DNA of 64,000 nt. Source: Antitrichia curtipendula. Taxonomy: Eukaryota; Streptophyta; Bryopsida; Hypnales; Leucodontaceae. A program made the translations under genes and the position numbers. The notes below the pieces were generated by a model, which was not told where the DNA came from, searched no databases, and saw only the letters and a program-made list of their open reading frames with translations. The first letter of the stretch is position 1. Each line of letters starts with the position of its first letter. The DNA is taken from contig OX579638.1 in assembly GCA_951230915.1 (NCBI GenBank), positions 19,858,696-19,922,695 of the forward strand, written 5' to 3'. Shown here in pieces: positions 1-12,908 of the stretch.

Positions 1-414
1 TGTTTCAAAAAGTTGTTTGTTTTCCATGCTTGCTTGATTCCATTTACAACCATGTTTTCAATTGGTCCATCAGATATATTGTCCATGGAGTCAGTTTTCT
101 GAGAAGATTCTCCAGAGAACCGGTTGCTTGCATCCCGATTTGGCTCCTAATGTGGCTCTGTTCCAATTATAGTGATATGGTGAATTCTGATAGTTTTGGA
201 CTTCTTAGATTCCGGGTTTGAAGTTTGATTGATCACATTTCGGCATGAGAGCATTCATTTTCCAAATAATTGTTTCAGATTATGGTTGTTGAGGGATCAT
301 GTTGGTTGGAATTAGCTGGCTAATATGTAGTAAGTTCTTAAATGTTGTAGTGCACAGGTCTCTTGTGAGTTCTTCTTGGTTTGATTTGGGACTAGATACT
401 TACTTGCAAGTAAA
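1..414. other. Unassigned AT-rich sequence
   Basis: I see no coding region, structured repeat or recognisable element here. It lies immediately before the 4.1-kb duplicated segment, and the similarity to the second copy fades out at about position 415. Confidence 0.4.
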
Positions 415-1914
415 TATTTTTCATCTTTTCTTGTTAGCATATAGTATTATTTACTTGTAGACATTTTGAATTCAATTTAGGAATCACCTTTCATTCATTG
501 ATGCCATCCTCTTTTGTTCTATTAATATATAATCCAATATTATCTTTTAAACATAAATTCTACAATGGTGGGGGCAAACAATCTTAATTTCTATCTTCTT
601 TATAGTGATTGCAAATGCTATGAAACTCTCTGTTAATAAAATCTAAGGTGAAGCCATATATTTTTAGAACATCCTAATTTGATTTGAGACTTTGATTAAA
701 GTAAAATCTATTTGGAAATTTTTATAAGGTCTTCAACATTTAGTTCAAAAAAACATTCATACAATGACAAAACTATTTTAAAATAATAATCATACTTCGT
801 AGATAGAGTTTTTGATAATCTATTGATTTTTATTATTTATTTTGCAAAGATGTAATTACTTTTCATCTATAAGTCATAATTTTTTTTATTATTTTGATGA
901 ATATTTAGAATTTCTATAAAACAAGATTCATATCAAATGCAAAATATGCTCCAAAACTCTAAAATTTTCTACATATATAACAGTAATATTAATATCATTA
1001 TTATTAAACATCATAACGTTGAAAATTATTTACCATGTCATTCAAAAAATAAAAAATAAACACTTCAAAGTAATAGGCCCAAAATTAAAACTGCTAGAAA
1101 AATATTCAAAATGTTAGTAGGTCCAAAGCTCCTAATTCTCTAAAATCCTTAAAAACCCATTGCAATACACCAAACCTTTTAGGTTGAAGGAAATCCATTT
1201 TAGGACTAGGAAGAAAAACAACTCATGCATTCCATCACCTTATTGCCATCTAAGGAAAAGTCTTAGAGTGCTTGCTGTTTTGGAAGTTGCATTTTTGGAT
1301 CATGTTGGATTTTAATCCAAATTTGTTAAATACAAATACTAGAGCATGATTTGTTTCTTGAAGAAAAGCAGAATGGAGATAGATTTTACTCCCGATTTGA
1401 TTCCCAAATTGAAAGCAAATAAGAATATTGTCACGAATTTCATATAGAAAATGAGATGAACCCTTTGACAAATTCTTTTAAAAACTACAATAACATTCTT
1501 GAACCTTACGGTAGAAGGATTTTTGCATCCCATGAGCTTCAAAGTACAAGACTTTTTGCCGTTTCCATGAGTCATGACCCCTTTTACAATTTAAAATCTT
1601 GAATGCAAACTTAGCTATGAAATGTGCTTCAATGGAAGAAGATCTTTTTCTTGTTGTAGTAATATTCATTAGTAGAAGAACTCACCAACCTTTCTATTCA
1701 AAATTGCTAGGACTCTATACATGTGCTCTAAGGTCCAGATTAATTGGTGGATAAATGTAATTTTTCTAAATTTTTCTTAAATGAACGTAAAGGTAAAAAA
1801 ACATTTTTTCCAACCAATACATGCACATTGATATCTATGTCATTCTACAACTCCATACACATGGCTATACATAATAAATATTGAATGGAGCAAATAAACT
1901 AAGACAACCAAAAT

Positions 1915-2636
1915 TTAAGGTGATGTTAGACATAAATCCAAAAAGTCTCCCCCTCCATCATATACATTTAATTCTTCCTCTAACTTCCTAACTTCTCCCT
2001 CAACTTTCCTAGTGTCTTCTTTAGGCATCCTAACTTCTTCTTCACACATCCTAGCTTCTTCCTTCGCGTTCTTATACTCATACACATAGTGTTTAAGAAT
2101 TTTTACAATTTCTTCATATGGTGGCCTCATTGAAGGATCCTTGTGCCAATACCTATTCACCAAAATCCACCAAATGGAGTCACATTGCTTTAAACAAACT
2201 CCCAAACTTCAGGAGTACCATCATCATGATACATCTATTTGGGTAATTGTTGAGTAGAATTAGGTCTAGAATCGTTTTCATCAATGAAGAACCGTCTAGG
2301 ATATTTCTCCTGCGGACTATATAGAACACGCATGTTGTCCTCCACAACTTCTTGATTCCACTCCAATGTCCCCTCTTCATTAACCCACTCACGTTGGGAG
2401 GTGGAACACGAGTCCGCAATTAGACCCTCTAGAGCTATGACATAAGCGCTTGCCAACTCACTCCAATGCACTTTAGACAATTCAATCTCCGCCTTCACCT
2501 TTGCCTTCTCATCGTTCACATCCAACATCTCCATAGCGGCCCTCACACTCTCACTATGCATCGAGTGAAACTTTGTAGAGATTGGGGCTACATCTAGATT
2601 GGGCTCATTTGCCATGGCTACTTTCTTGAAGAACAC
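1915..2636 (-). pseudogene. Kinase pseudogene, catalytic domain deleted (copy I)
   Basis: Read from 2636 downwards, the first 133 codons match the N-terminal region of the kinase gene at 20194-21528 (ESVRAAMEMLDVNDEKAKVK, then the LSKVHWSELASAY region). Here the tryptophan and glutamine codons that are stops in the other copy are still sense codons. At about 2235 the frame breaks, and the next recognisable block (2205-1915) is the C-terminal tail RYWHKDPSMRPP, followed by a charged coiled coil rich in EEE and RKLEEE. About 900 bases coding for the kinase lobes are missing, and the two pieces are in different frames. It is therefore dead as a kinase. Confidence 0.8.
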
Positions 2637-4503
2637 ACGGCTTCTAGGCCATTGTTAAATGGAAGGCTTCATGTGGACACAAATTGCACGCCCATTAGAT
2701 GTGCTTCACAAGAAACCACTTCATTTGGTGGAATGTGCATTTTAACAAGGTAGGCTAACGACACCAAATTAGGTCCACAGAGGCAATTGAAGCTGAGCTC
2801 ACGAGAATAATTTGTGGGGTACAAGAAATGCTACCAAATGGACACCAAAACGAATGGCAATGTAGTATGGGAAGCAAACCAACCCCCCCAAAAGTTAATA
2901 AACAAAACCAAACGGAGAAGACAACTGGTGCTAGGAATCAAATTCGGGGAGTTCACTTAGAGTATCCATTAGAAACCACTTGCGAACAAAACTTTGGACC
3001 TGGGCATATATATTTTTTGAATTTAAATATAAATAAATAAATAAAATAAGAACAGATTTTCCTACTTTGAAAGTTTATGTTTTGAATTATGGATATTTTT
3101 ATTTTTTAATAATATTTAGTTACAAATTTTTGAAGTAAAAAGATACACTGTAGTCTTGTAGAACTAAAAAATAACTTTCACACCCCTATATTATATAAGA
3201 AAAAATTGTCTAAAAAATGAAAAAATAATTCCTAAAAATAATTCTCTATTAAAAGATCATTTTGAGTTGAATATTGAGTCAATGGTCATCTAAATGTGTT
3301 TTCTACAATTATTTCAGTTGAAAACATGCCAATTTAGTTCATTTTCAACCTCTTCTAGAAATCATTTCATATTTTATTTGAGTTGAAATTTTTTGCAATT
3401 TAAACCTATAGTCATTATTAAACAATGCTCAAAATTTTAGGTTGAAATTGTAGTTTATTAGAAACCACTTGTTCGCACATGGTTTGTTGTAGTAGAACTA
3501 AGTGCACCCCCCGAGGTACTATTTGGTATTTGATATTTGCAAGGGAATAGGGAGAAGCTAAAACAATGACAATGCAAACTCCCATCGCTTGCTTGCATGT
3601 AACACTCTCAAGTCTAAATCCTAGACTAAATGTTCCAAACTTACCTCCAATTCCACAAGATGCTACAATATGCAGCCTCCATGCCAACCAAAGCTTTCAA
3701 CCAATCTTAGGAACTAGCGCCAAGCACTTGATTTGTTGGATCAATTTTGTGCATCATGAATTCTATTTTTTGGATAAAAAGATTAAAATAAAAAATGTAT
3801 TATATGGTTGTGAAATATAAATTGAATGCATTGCCCAATTTCAACAAATATTTCAAATGCAAGGACATTAAGATGTGAAAATGATCCATATTGCAACCTA
3901 TACTCTCTCTACAATGGTTAATGCTACCCCATGCTCTCAATTCCAAAAAAAGATTCAAATATTGTGAGAATTGGCATCATTTGAATGTTTGTCAAACTAT
4001 TGTTGTTTTAAATTCCATAAATGTCAATTTTCTTCATTTTTTGTGTACAACAATCCGAAATGATGTATACCAACATGCTAAGGCACAAGAAGTTTTTTTG
4101 AGTTCTAAGAAAAATCTGGCATAAGATAAAGTAATTCCAAATCATGTTGAACAAAATTGAGTGTTTGACATGGCTAACTTTGAAATTGATTTTCTTTCAA
4201 ATCACAACTAATTTTTTCTTCAAACTTCCATAGTGATGTGTAGCATGTCACACACTACAACTTTTGTATATATCTACTTTTGGATGCTCACAGTATGGTT
4301 GTTTGAATGAAAACATTTCAACTTTGTACATAGTTTCGTAAGTCGTTGTACATAATTTGGGGCCTCTAATTGAAAATATAATTTCAGAATTTCAACATAT
4401 TATCAAATGTTGCAAGTAAAAAAATTCCCAATGTTCACCCCTGTGGGGCAATGAGGGGGTCAATTCACTCTGGCCGTGTGGACCTGGCTGACCCTAAACT
4501 TGG
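2637..4503. other. Non-coding part of duplication copy I
   Basis: This is the upstream flank of the kinase pseudogene, followed by AT-rich sequence. It is collinear with 45483-47340. The short open frames it contains are not conserved as proteins between the two copies. Nothing else is recognised. Confidence 0.5.
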
Positions 4504-5023
4504 CACACTCATGGACAGAGTTTTGTGACAATTTTGGACTATGGCAGACGACCCATTTCCAACCACTTTAAAATCCCCATCATTCGCCATTGTCCCTTCC
4601 GAAGACAAAATGGATTTTGGGCTAGCTCCTATGGTCTCAATGTTTGTTGTGATTCTTGAATTTTTTTTGTTGAGAAGCTTAACCCCTAAAGGCCTGTTTG
4701 TCCCCTCGGAGGATAATTTGAATCTGGGTAGGTTCCTATAACCTCAATTTGTAGTAAAATTTTGTGGGATTTTTTGAGGTTGTGTAGTTTTCTTAGAGCT
4801 TTGTGGATATATAATTCTTTTTGAAAGTGGATGCCGGATGAAAAAGTTATTTGCATTTTTTTGAGGGAGGGAGAGATTGGGCACCAAAATTTCTTTTGAC
4901 TTTGGTGGGGTGGGGTGGGGCAGGAGGGGGCAGGAGTGCACCAGCCTGGATGGGCAACGGGTGAAGCCCTTGCCCCCCCCGCGCCTCACAGTGTCGCACT
5001 GTCATAGCTATTGGATTCTATAT

Positions 5024-7114
5024 TGAGCCCACGCACATGCCACATTTTCGTGGCGGGTGCCGGCGTTTCACACCGTTTCACGGCCTGCGCCTGGCGGAAC
5101 TGGGCCTGGCGGACTTGAGCCCCGCCAACGCCAGCGCTGGCTAAATCCGCTCAAATTTTTTTTCTCGTGGTGGGACAGCCACCACCGCAAATTTTACTTC
5201 TTTTTTTTTTTTTTTAATTTGTGGTTTCCTCAAAGCTACTACTGTAATGTAAGTGATGTTTTCTTTTCAGTATTGTTTTAATTAAGAGTTAGGAAACAAA
5301 TTGAAGATTAATTTACTTTGTTGTTGAAGCGACCACCTAAGAACTAATTGCCTCTTGGAGGAAGCTAAACTCCTTAAAACAATTTCCAATAAATTTTTGT
5401 AGAAAGTAAAATGGAATTGACATTTGTACAAATTCGTTTCATATATTTTGGACCTACATAGAATTGGTTAAGAATTGTTGAACTTGAAAGGCAATGGTTT
5501 TGATCATTCATGAATTTGCTCTAAATTCAACAAACAAACATTGAAATAAGTTTTATCAATTTTTTTAAGAATTATAACCATACAAATTCAAAGTAGACAA
5601 GTTTGAGATCACATTAGAAAAAAACCTACCACAATATTACTTATGGATTCAAAAATTAATGTTTGATATTGGAAACTCTAAAATTGTAAAAGTGTTTTGA
5701 AGTCTTTCAAAACTCTTCACATGTTAAATCTAAGAAATTGGTCACCAAAAAAATATGAGTTTCTATGCATGATCCATATCAATTTACAGGTTCTCAAAAT
5801 CTACTTTGCAATTTTTTAAAATAAATTTCTAATGCATTTTTTTCCCAAAATAATGCGGATTTCAAGCTCATTTTCAAGAACAGTGAACACTAGGAATTAA
5901 GATTTGCATTTAATGCCCTTGCACGCAATTGTGAATAGAAAAAATCATAATCATTTGTTTTCAAAATAGGATTTCATATATTAGATTTAGACTTCAAATT
6001 TTTATGGGTATAGATTTTTTAGAGTTGGCATGTCAAGAGAGGATTGGAAGACTTGAAATCACCTGTAAAATGACTATTACAATTTTAACACCCTCACAAT
6101 CGAACATTATAATCTTTCAATCCATAACTGATATTGTTGGTTAATTTTTCCCATGTGTTCTCCACCATGTTCAATTTCATTTAGGATGTTGTTTATAAAG
6201 TGGTCAAATGTTGAGGCTTCTTGTTCAATTCATTGGAATTTCTATTATCAAGGAAATTCTTTTTATTTAAATTGCAAGAAAATACCTAATACTTGGAAAT
6301 GTAGAGAGGAATGAAAATTGAATTTTGTGTTCAATACATTTTGAATTTCTTATAAAGTTTTGAAGTGTATTTTCCAATGGATCTTTGACTTTCTATTTGT
6401 ACCAATTTCTAACATTTGGACCTATGGTGTGAAAGTTATATAGAATTTTTTAAATAAAAAAATTGAATTAAGTTATCTTAAGTTTTATTTTTGAAAAACC
6501 ATAGTTTTCACATCACATGTTTTAACACCACAAAACAAAGCCTTTGCACTTGTTCGTGCATAGAGCTTTCTATTTGTATCGATTTTGTGGCATTTGGACC
6601 TATGATGTGAAAGTTATGTATTTTTTTAATTAAAAAATTAAATTAAATTATTTTCTATTTTGGAAAAATCACCACTTTCACATTGCATGTTCAAGAGCCA
6701 CAAAACAAAGCTCTTGGCTCTTGCACTGTGCACAAAGCTTTCTATTTGTAATCTATTGATATGCAACCTCTCACACTGTAACAAAGTCCTTGCACTCCTT
6801 TGTGCATTAAATTTTAATTTTTTAATTTAAAAAATTAAAAAATTTCTATTATTTTTATTTGAGTTGTAACAACGTGACACTAATATGTCCTTAAAATTGT
6901 TTTGAACTTCAATTTTAGCATCAAGAATTTGATTTTGAAGGCAGCTCTGCGTATTTTTTCCCCTGCCTTGGAGTGGCGTGGAGTGGCGTGGAGTGGGCTC
7001 ATGTACGTGGGGAGCTCCTCCAACTGCCCGACAATTCCGGACCAGCCTGTGTTGATCCGCCACCTGGCCAGGCGGATGGCGGGGCGGTAATGTGGCATGT
7101 GCACTGGCTCATTC
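5024..7114. mobile_element. Probable 2.1-kb inverted-repeat element
   Basis: The sequence around 5025-5046 (GAGCCCACGCACATGCCACA and flank) reappears inverted around 7089-7111 (TGTGGCATGTGCACTGGCTC), inside two GC-rich patches that stand out from the AT-rich surroundings. Between them lie a decayed MITE-like fragment (5320-5480), AT-rich filler and a short tandem repeat. The arms are imperfect and I cannot define the exact ends or a target duplication, so the class is unknown. Confidence 0.4.
6320..6850. repeat. Diverged ~175-bp tandem repeat
   Basis: The word CTTTCTATTTGTA (or a close variant) recurs at 6389, 6566 and 6738, each followed by a variant of CCTATGGTGTGAAAGTTAT or its remnant. 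The spacing is therefore 172-177 bp. Related units occur at 60.6-61.8 kb and in part near 57.97 kb. Confidence 0.65.
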
Positions 7115-7188
7115 CCGGTCTGTCAAGTCCAGTCCTCCAACCCTCGGCAGAGCCACCAACACACGCACCACCACCAGGATAGCCAGTA

Positions 7189-7480
7189 AGGTAAGGGGCT
7201 GTAAAAGCAACCTGTCTCTAAAAGCGATCTAGTAGATTTTGCCTCGAACATGTACGAGAAGTGTACATTTCAAGAGGGGGTCGCTTTTAGAAACCACTGT
7301 TTTTCAACTTCAAAAATTCATAACTAATTCCATGAAGGTCCAAAAAATATGAAACCACTTGGGTTAGATGTCAATTCTATTTTTCTTACCATGAAAATTT
7401 ACTGAAAATTGTTTTAAGGAGTTTAGCTTCCCCAAATTGCAAATCAGCTGGTAAAGGGTTGCTTTTACATCCCTTTACCT
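7189..7480. mobile_element. 292-bp pogo-type MITE (AGGTAAGGGG family)
   Basis: The ends are AGGTAAGGGGCTGTAAAAGC and, inverted, AGGTAAAGGGATGTAAAAGC, flanked by TA at 7187-7188 and 7481-7482. TA flanks and an AGGTA start match the 9.2-kb pogo-like element. It has no coding capacity. A diverged full copy is at 58542-58829, and internal fragments lie near 5330 and 7800. Confidence 0.85.
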
Positions 7481-7549
7481 TACCACCAATAACTTATCCG
7501 GTTCTCCAACCCGGTCACTGATGGCATCTGATGTAGATGGCACACATTA

Positions 7550-7706
7550 AGGTAACTCTGCCTATGACAGGCAGAGTTTTGGACCAGCCTAATGCAGGCA
7601 AAAAATTTCATGAGCAGTACATTTCACAACACACATGTACTGCTCATGAATTTTTTTGCCTGCATTAGGCTGGTCCAAAGTTGGCCTGTCAGAGGCAGAG
7701 TTACCT
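7550..7706. mobile_element. 157-bp foldback MITE
   Basis: This is an almost perfect palindrome. It starts AGGTAACTCTGCC, ends GGCAGAGTTACCT, and is flanked by TA at 7548-7549 and 7707-7708. The two arms match nearly to the centre, with a spacer around CATTTCACAACACAC. A transcript would fold into a long hairpin, so it is a possible small-RNA source. It has no open frame. Confidence 0.88.
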
Positions 7707-9313
7707 TAGTCTTGACCAGAGCCATCCCAAGGAAAAAATGAATGGAACAACACCATCTGGATGCAGTATGCTGCTTTCAGGAGCTGATTGGGTTTTAGGG
7801 GAAGGTAAAGTCTTTGAATCAATTTTCAGTAATTTTTCACAGGGAGAGAAATGAAATTCACACCTAACCCAAGTCGTTTCATATTTTTTGGACCTTTGTG
7901 GAATTAGTTACGAATTTTTGAAGTTGATAGGGAAGTAGGTGGACGGATGGATGGAGTGCATTGGAAGAAGAGGATGTTGTGAGGTGGAGTTTTCATGCAA
8001 TGGAACGCAGTAGGGAACATACCGGGAACGCAGGGGAACATATTGGGTCCCTTTTTTTCCCATTGCCCACAAGATGTTACCTCACCGTGGTCTTCTAAAT
8101 TCAATAGAAATTAGAACTTTAAAAATAAATAAAAAATTTATTGGGGGAGTTTGTTAAAGATAAACAAATGTTTCAATGCACAGTTGGGATTTTGGAGTAT
8201 TGAAATTATGAGGTAGAAAACTTGTTAGCAAAAAAAGATAGTGTATTTGTCATTTCTCTTGACATTGCGTCATTGCAAGATTTTTTGGGATGTGTTCCAC
8301 ATAGTTTTTTTGATTGAAATTTGGAAGACATGTGTGTAGCATTACCTTCATTATGGTAGGTTATTAATTTCAAAGTCTTTAGTGCAAAAAAAACCCACAA
8401 ATGGCGGTCAAAGGCAGCTGAAATTGTAGGGCAGACTTCAAAAAAACTTTTTCTTCAACTTTGAGTGCTCATATCTTCCAATCCGTATGGTCAAATTTGA
8501 TGAAATTTTTACCACATGTTCTCAAACAAGTTAGGTACAAGATCCTACGGTTAGATTTCAAGAAAATTTATTTTTTTGATTTTTTTAGGTGAACGTAGCA
8601 GAAGTGGCATTTTTGAGTGGTTCTTAGCATAAAACACCCTCGGGGCTTTAGGGGTTAAAAACACATTATCTTTCCAAAAATATAATTTTTATTTCAACTG
8701 AAGCTCGGGAACAAAAATTATGCCACAAAGAGCCCTTTTCTTAAAAGTACAACAGGCAAAAAAAACACCTTCAAGAATAATTAAAGTAAATTTATTTTTA
8801 TTTTTTTTTATTTTTATAGATTATATTTTTATGTACATGGGAAGCTTTGGCGCATTCCACTTGGATTTGTTATGTGAAAGTTATGGACAATCTTGTTTTT
8901 TCGGCAATTAGAGCATTTTCTAGAAAAATAACTTGTAGGATTCATTTCAAACTGCAATTTTCACAATTTTCCAACAAAAGAAAGTTTCACAAGGTTAAAA
9001 TCTCTTGCTAGAACAATCTCACTATTGAGAAAAGTGTGTTTCAATTCCATCTTAGAGTCATTAACAATTTAGGTTTTCCTTCAATCTTGAAGCTATTTCT
9101 ACTTAACAATTTTTTATTGAGTGAAAATTAAGTATGTGTTTTTTGAATTTTTTTCCTAGACTTTCAACTCATTTCTTTATCATAAGAAATTAGATTTTCA
9201 AAATCAATAGAGTAAAAATTTTAAGTTACAAAGGTTCAAAGCCAAAAAATGTAATTGAGCAAGGTATAAAAAACTTGTTTTTTTCACTTTAAACACGAAT
9301 ATCTTGCAATCAG

Positions 9314-10148
9314 GGTAGTTGCAAGAAACACTTCACGGTTCTTGGCCAAAAACATGTTTTGGGGGCATAGGACTAGCAATACTATCGCTACTACAAGTAT
9401 TGCGTCGACGCGGTGCAACGGCAATCATCACCATCAATTTCAAATTTCAGTCGGGCTACAATTTCGACAAGTGGCAGGTACAATAGTAAGTGCATTAAAG
9501 CGGAGTGGCGTACAAGGATGAAGTCCCACTGCGGAGCACTTACTAGTACTCAATAGTCCTATGGACTCTTGCGGGGTACTACCAAAGGCACTATCGTCCG
9601 AAATTGCCAAAAAATAGCAGAAAAAGAGTTTGTGTCACTCTTCATTTTTTTAAATGAAAAAAGAATTCAGAAAATCCCCCCCTCAAAAGCCATTTTTATT
9701 GACAACAAAAGCCTCTTATTGCACCAAAAAAATTTGTAGAATTTTTTTTCCCTCTCTGGGACTTTTGTGCAAAGGATGGTCACATTGAGCTCCTATGAGC
9801 AACTCTAGTATTCTTTTTTTCACAAAATCTCCTCGTCAATCCTTGTAAGGACCTTAAACCTCCCTCATGTACAATTTGTGGCTTCCAATTTGCATTTTTG
9901 GGTCGAGAATAAGACTACATCCCACCCACCCACCCAAATGCCTAAGGTAGACAACCAATCCAAGGCAGCTTAAATATAGTAAACTAGTTTTTAAAAAATT
10001 CAAAAAATTACGGAATGTTTGAGACCTTTGTAACTACCTTCACTCCAAGTTTCACACCAACTGGACAAAGTATGCAAAAGTTATGAGCCAAAAAGTACCT
10101 GTCCAAGGGCAAGAGGACAGAATAGGACAAGTGTTTCTTGCAACTACC
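9314..10148. mobile_element. 835-bp element with 20-bp inverted repeats, unclassified
   Basis: GGTAGTTGCAAGAAACACTT at 9314-9333 is repeated exactly, inverted, at 10129-10148. I cannot find a clear target duplication. The interior is partly GC-richer (9400-9620) and has no recognisable protein. A related pair of ends brackets 40962-41663. The insertion truncates MITE A on its left. Confidence 0.65.
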
Positions 10149-10849
10149 GTTAATGTTGAAATTATTGATTTACACATCCAATTCTTGTTGCAATAATTTT
10201 TGTCATTTGGAGTAAATTTGTGAGATTTATAGTGGACTTCGAACTAGACTTGGTTTTATTAGATGAAGTCAAGTTGAAAACCTATGAAAATTCTAAAATA
10301 ATACATAATATTCAAATGAATAGAATTTTTTGAGCAACTGTACATAATTGGGCTATGCATCTAATATTCCTTCAAATTGTTGGAAAATTTTGCCATTCTT
10401 CATTGGCAAATTTGACTTGCTTTAGAAATAATCAATTTATAGTCCATATCCTCATTTGAGATTGAAATGGTTATGGACTCATGGTAAGGAATGAAAATAG
10501 ACATTCAAATTGCAATGCTGTGACATATATATTGCTAACAACTTGCAAATGAAATTTTATCTGTAGAGGAGTGGAATACTCTAAAAAAAAATTTAATAAT
10601 TAATTTAGTCAAAGATTTAGTTTTGATAAATACTACAAAACGGTACATTAGTAGGATTCCATTGTCTATTTGAGCTTATTAGGAAGTGTTGGAATTGAGA
10701 TACTAAATCTTTAAACCCTTAAAAGACAAGCTGATCAGTATGGAAATCATATGTTTGGGTACCACGTGAATTGTTGGCTTAAAAAAATGCAAAAGCACTC
10801 ATTGGAAGTCAAAATACTATAAAAGACCTTCCGTTCTCACACAAAACTT
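10149..10849. other. AT-rich sequence, no feature recognised
   Basis: There is no convincing gene or bounded element. Parts resemble 26.86-27.30 kb, for example a shared run near 10.23 and 26.88 kb that includes AGATGAAGTCAA, so this is an old dispersed repeat. Confidence 0.4.
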
Positions 10850-11400
10850 GGAAGATAAATAGTTGCACTTCTGCAACTATTGATGTGGAATCTAACACAA
10901 AGGATTCCATATTTTTTTGGAGCATTCATGAATCACTCATGAATTTCCAAAGAATTATGCAATAGGCACCTATTATTGATCATAGGCCTTACAAAATCCA
11001 TACACGTGCAATTTGAAAAAAGATATGGCTTGACGAAAAATAAGCATTGCAACATGTAGAAAACAATACACAAGGTTTCTAAATGTGACCATTACTAACC
11101 TTAAGCGGATCCTACATTCTTTTAACATTTGTAAAAAGGCAATTGGCCAATCAATTTTTCATTTAGGAAAATTAATTGGACACACCATAACTTTGACATG
11201 GACACATTGTGTCTCTTATTCCATCCATTGGTGAAGTATGAATCAATATCTGACTAATTATTCTTATTGTGCTCTTACTTTGTAGACACTCCATTTCAGA
11301 ACCATTTATTATCCATCATTGCAAAAGGACCTTCCAACTTTCCCATTTCAAAATATTATAACCCTACACATTTATCTAGTTTAATAAATAATATTACAAG
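10850..11400. repeat. Dispersed repeat holding an empty piggyBac-MITE site
   Basis: This is collinear with 56290-56546 joined to 57458-57600. The uninterrupted TTAA lies at 11122-11125 (CCTACATTCTTTTAACATTT). At the other locus a 908-bp MITE sits at exactly this TTAA, so this copy preserves the pre-insertion sequence. Confidence 0.8.
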
Positions 11401-11756
11401 AAATTTAGATCTTTAGAAGGATACTCCAAAGTTGACAAACATAGCTATTAAAATGTGGGTCTAATTTTTGCGAAAGTGGCAAAAGTGAGCAGTCAACTGG
11501 TCTAACTTTCACGAAAATAGTCAAGCCTTGACTATTTTTGTGACTATAAAATGTATCCATAATTTTTAATTTTTTTGAAACATATGAACCATTGTGTTTA
11601 CAGTTTTTAAAGTTCCAAATGTGTTTAATTGACAGTTGTTTCAATAATTTGACTTGATTAGGTTTAATTTGACTCAATTGAAACAAATTAAGTCTCAAAT
11701 AAGTCAAATGAAGTGGTTGTTGAAGCTAGCTTAAATAGCCACTTAATTTGACTTAA

Positions 11757-12675
11757 CCCCTAAAGTTCCTTGACTATGTTATCATCAAAAACGCTCAAGA
11801 ACTACCACTTCTAGTACAAGTACCAAATTTTTGAAAAATATCTTTTTGGGACACATGTAACCATAGGATCTTGTAGTACGTTAGATTGAGAATATGTGGA
11901 AAAAAATTCCAAAATTTCCACCACGTAGATTGCAAGATATTAGTGTTCAAAGTTACAAAATCCCTTTTCTTGGTCCCTGCAAAAAAGCGGACAGCTGCAC
12001 TTCACAAGGTCACATTTGTATAAAAAAATGTCCAAAATGGTGGTGCTTCATTAGATTCATTCTTCTAGGCAAGTTGTCTACATGCTTGAAAATTTTCAGA
12101 TCATTTAGAATTGTACAACATATAGGAAAAAAAGTAATAAGTAGAAAATGTAGGGAATGATTCACAATACAAAATTGTTAACAATTTATTTATGGAATTG
12201 AAAAATCCCAGTGTTTGCAATATTGTAATAAACAATCTACATCCTATGTTGTTGTTGTTTTCAAAAATATTAAAAATTGACTAAAATAGAGGACTTCAAA
12301 GTTTATTTTAGAGTAGAAAATCTATAACTTCTCGTAAACTAAAACACCTCATAACGTTTGACTCATTGATCAAAATGGAATGATTCAAAGCTTTCTATGT
12401 ATATAAAAATCTAAAAAATCAATTTTAAATTTTTATTTTTGAAAAAAGTAATTTTTTCAGTCCTACCCAGACTGCCCAAGTTAAAAAATAAACCACAAAT
12501 TAGGCCATAACTTTTGGTTCATATTTCCAAATGTCCTGAAATTTAGTGCATATGAAAGATACTCCTTGCCCAAACCTTGTAATAAAATTTCAGCCTAAAT
12601 TATGGAAATCTCCACTCACAGGTACCTGCCCAAGAAAGTTATATTGTCAAAAAACAAAGTTTGGTCCTTTAGGGG
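11757..12675. mobile_element. 919-bp piggyBac-type MITE
   Basis: It starts CCCCTAAAGTTCCTTGACTA and ends TTTGGTCCTTTAGGGG, with TTAA on both sides (11753-11756 and 12676-12679). It is the same element as 23480-24406 in inverted orientation; in both, the end near GTTCCTTGACTATG continues with CAAAAACGCTC. No protein is coded. It has landed between two mutually inverted stretches (about 11630-11752 and 12680-12770), probably arms of an older foldback. Confidence 0.88.
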
Positions 12676-12826
12676 TTAATTGAAACTTAATTTGTTTCAA
12701 TTAAGCTAAATTAAGTAAGTGGCTCTTGAAGCTAGTAGCCAATGGTTACTAGCTTCAATAAGCACTTAATCAATTTGTGTATTAGAAAATGAAAAGAAGA
12801 GCTCTCATGGAAGTGGAGTAGTGGGA

Positions 12827-12908
12827 GGATTAACTATCCATGTGGGGTATGTATCTTCACTCATTGTTCAATGAGTGAAGATGCATATGCCACATGGATT
12901 GTTAATCC
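12827..12908. repeat. 82-bp foldback hairpin
   Basis: GGATTAACTATCCATGTGG pairs with CCACATGGATTGTTAATCC, and the pairing continues to the central CAATGAGTGAAGAT. It is a compact near-perfect palindrome without open frames, probably a small MITE. Confidence 0.7.

Larger units (their letters stand above)
415..4503 (+). repeat. 4.1-kb segmental duplication, copy I
   Basis: This stretch is collinear and in direct orientation with 43235-47340. Long runs are almost identical, for example GACATTTTGAATTCAATTTA near 463 and near 43286. The shared segment ends at the words CTGACCCTAAACTTGGC (about 4488-4503 and 47325-47340), after which the two loci diverge completely. It contains a kinase pseudogene on the minus strand. 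A third, partial copy that still has the kinase domain lies at about 20.0-22.0 kb. Both 4.1-kb copies share the same internal deletion in the kinase, so they come from one already-deleted ancestor. Confidence 0.85.
4683..8654. mobile_element. piggyBac-type MITE B, nested in MITE A
   Basis: It begins CCCCTAAAGGCC after TTAA (4679-4682) and ends GGCTTTAGGGG before TTAA (8655-8658), which is the terminal inverted repeat and target duplication expected of piggyBac-like elements. Its ends match those of the complete ~0.9-kb family members at 11757, 23480 and 56550. Its ~4-kb length is explained by further insertions inside it (5024-7114, 7189-7480 and 7550-7706). It has no transposase of its own. 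Confidence 0.75.
4572..9313. mobile_element. piggyBac-type MITE A, interrupted and truncated
   Basis: The left edge follows TTAA at 4568-4571, and its sequence matches the start of the full copy at 48760-49702 (shared block GACAAAATGGATTTTGGG). At 4679 the similarity stops, and it resumes at 8659 with the block CCAAAAATATAATTTTTATT, exactly as in the 48.9-kb copy. The gap is filled by MITE B (4683-8654). The right end is missing: similarity to the 49.5-kb copy stops at about 9310, where another inverted-repeat element begins. It codes for no protein. Confidence 0.7.

Noticed and set aside
4880..4990. G-rich run (GGGGTGGGGTGGGG) as a G-quadplex regulatory site
   Set aside because: It lies in transposon debris with no gene next to it; the run alone does not support a function.
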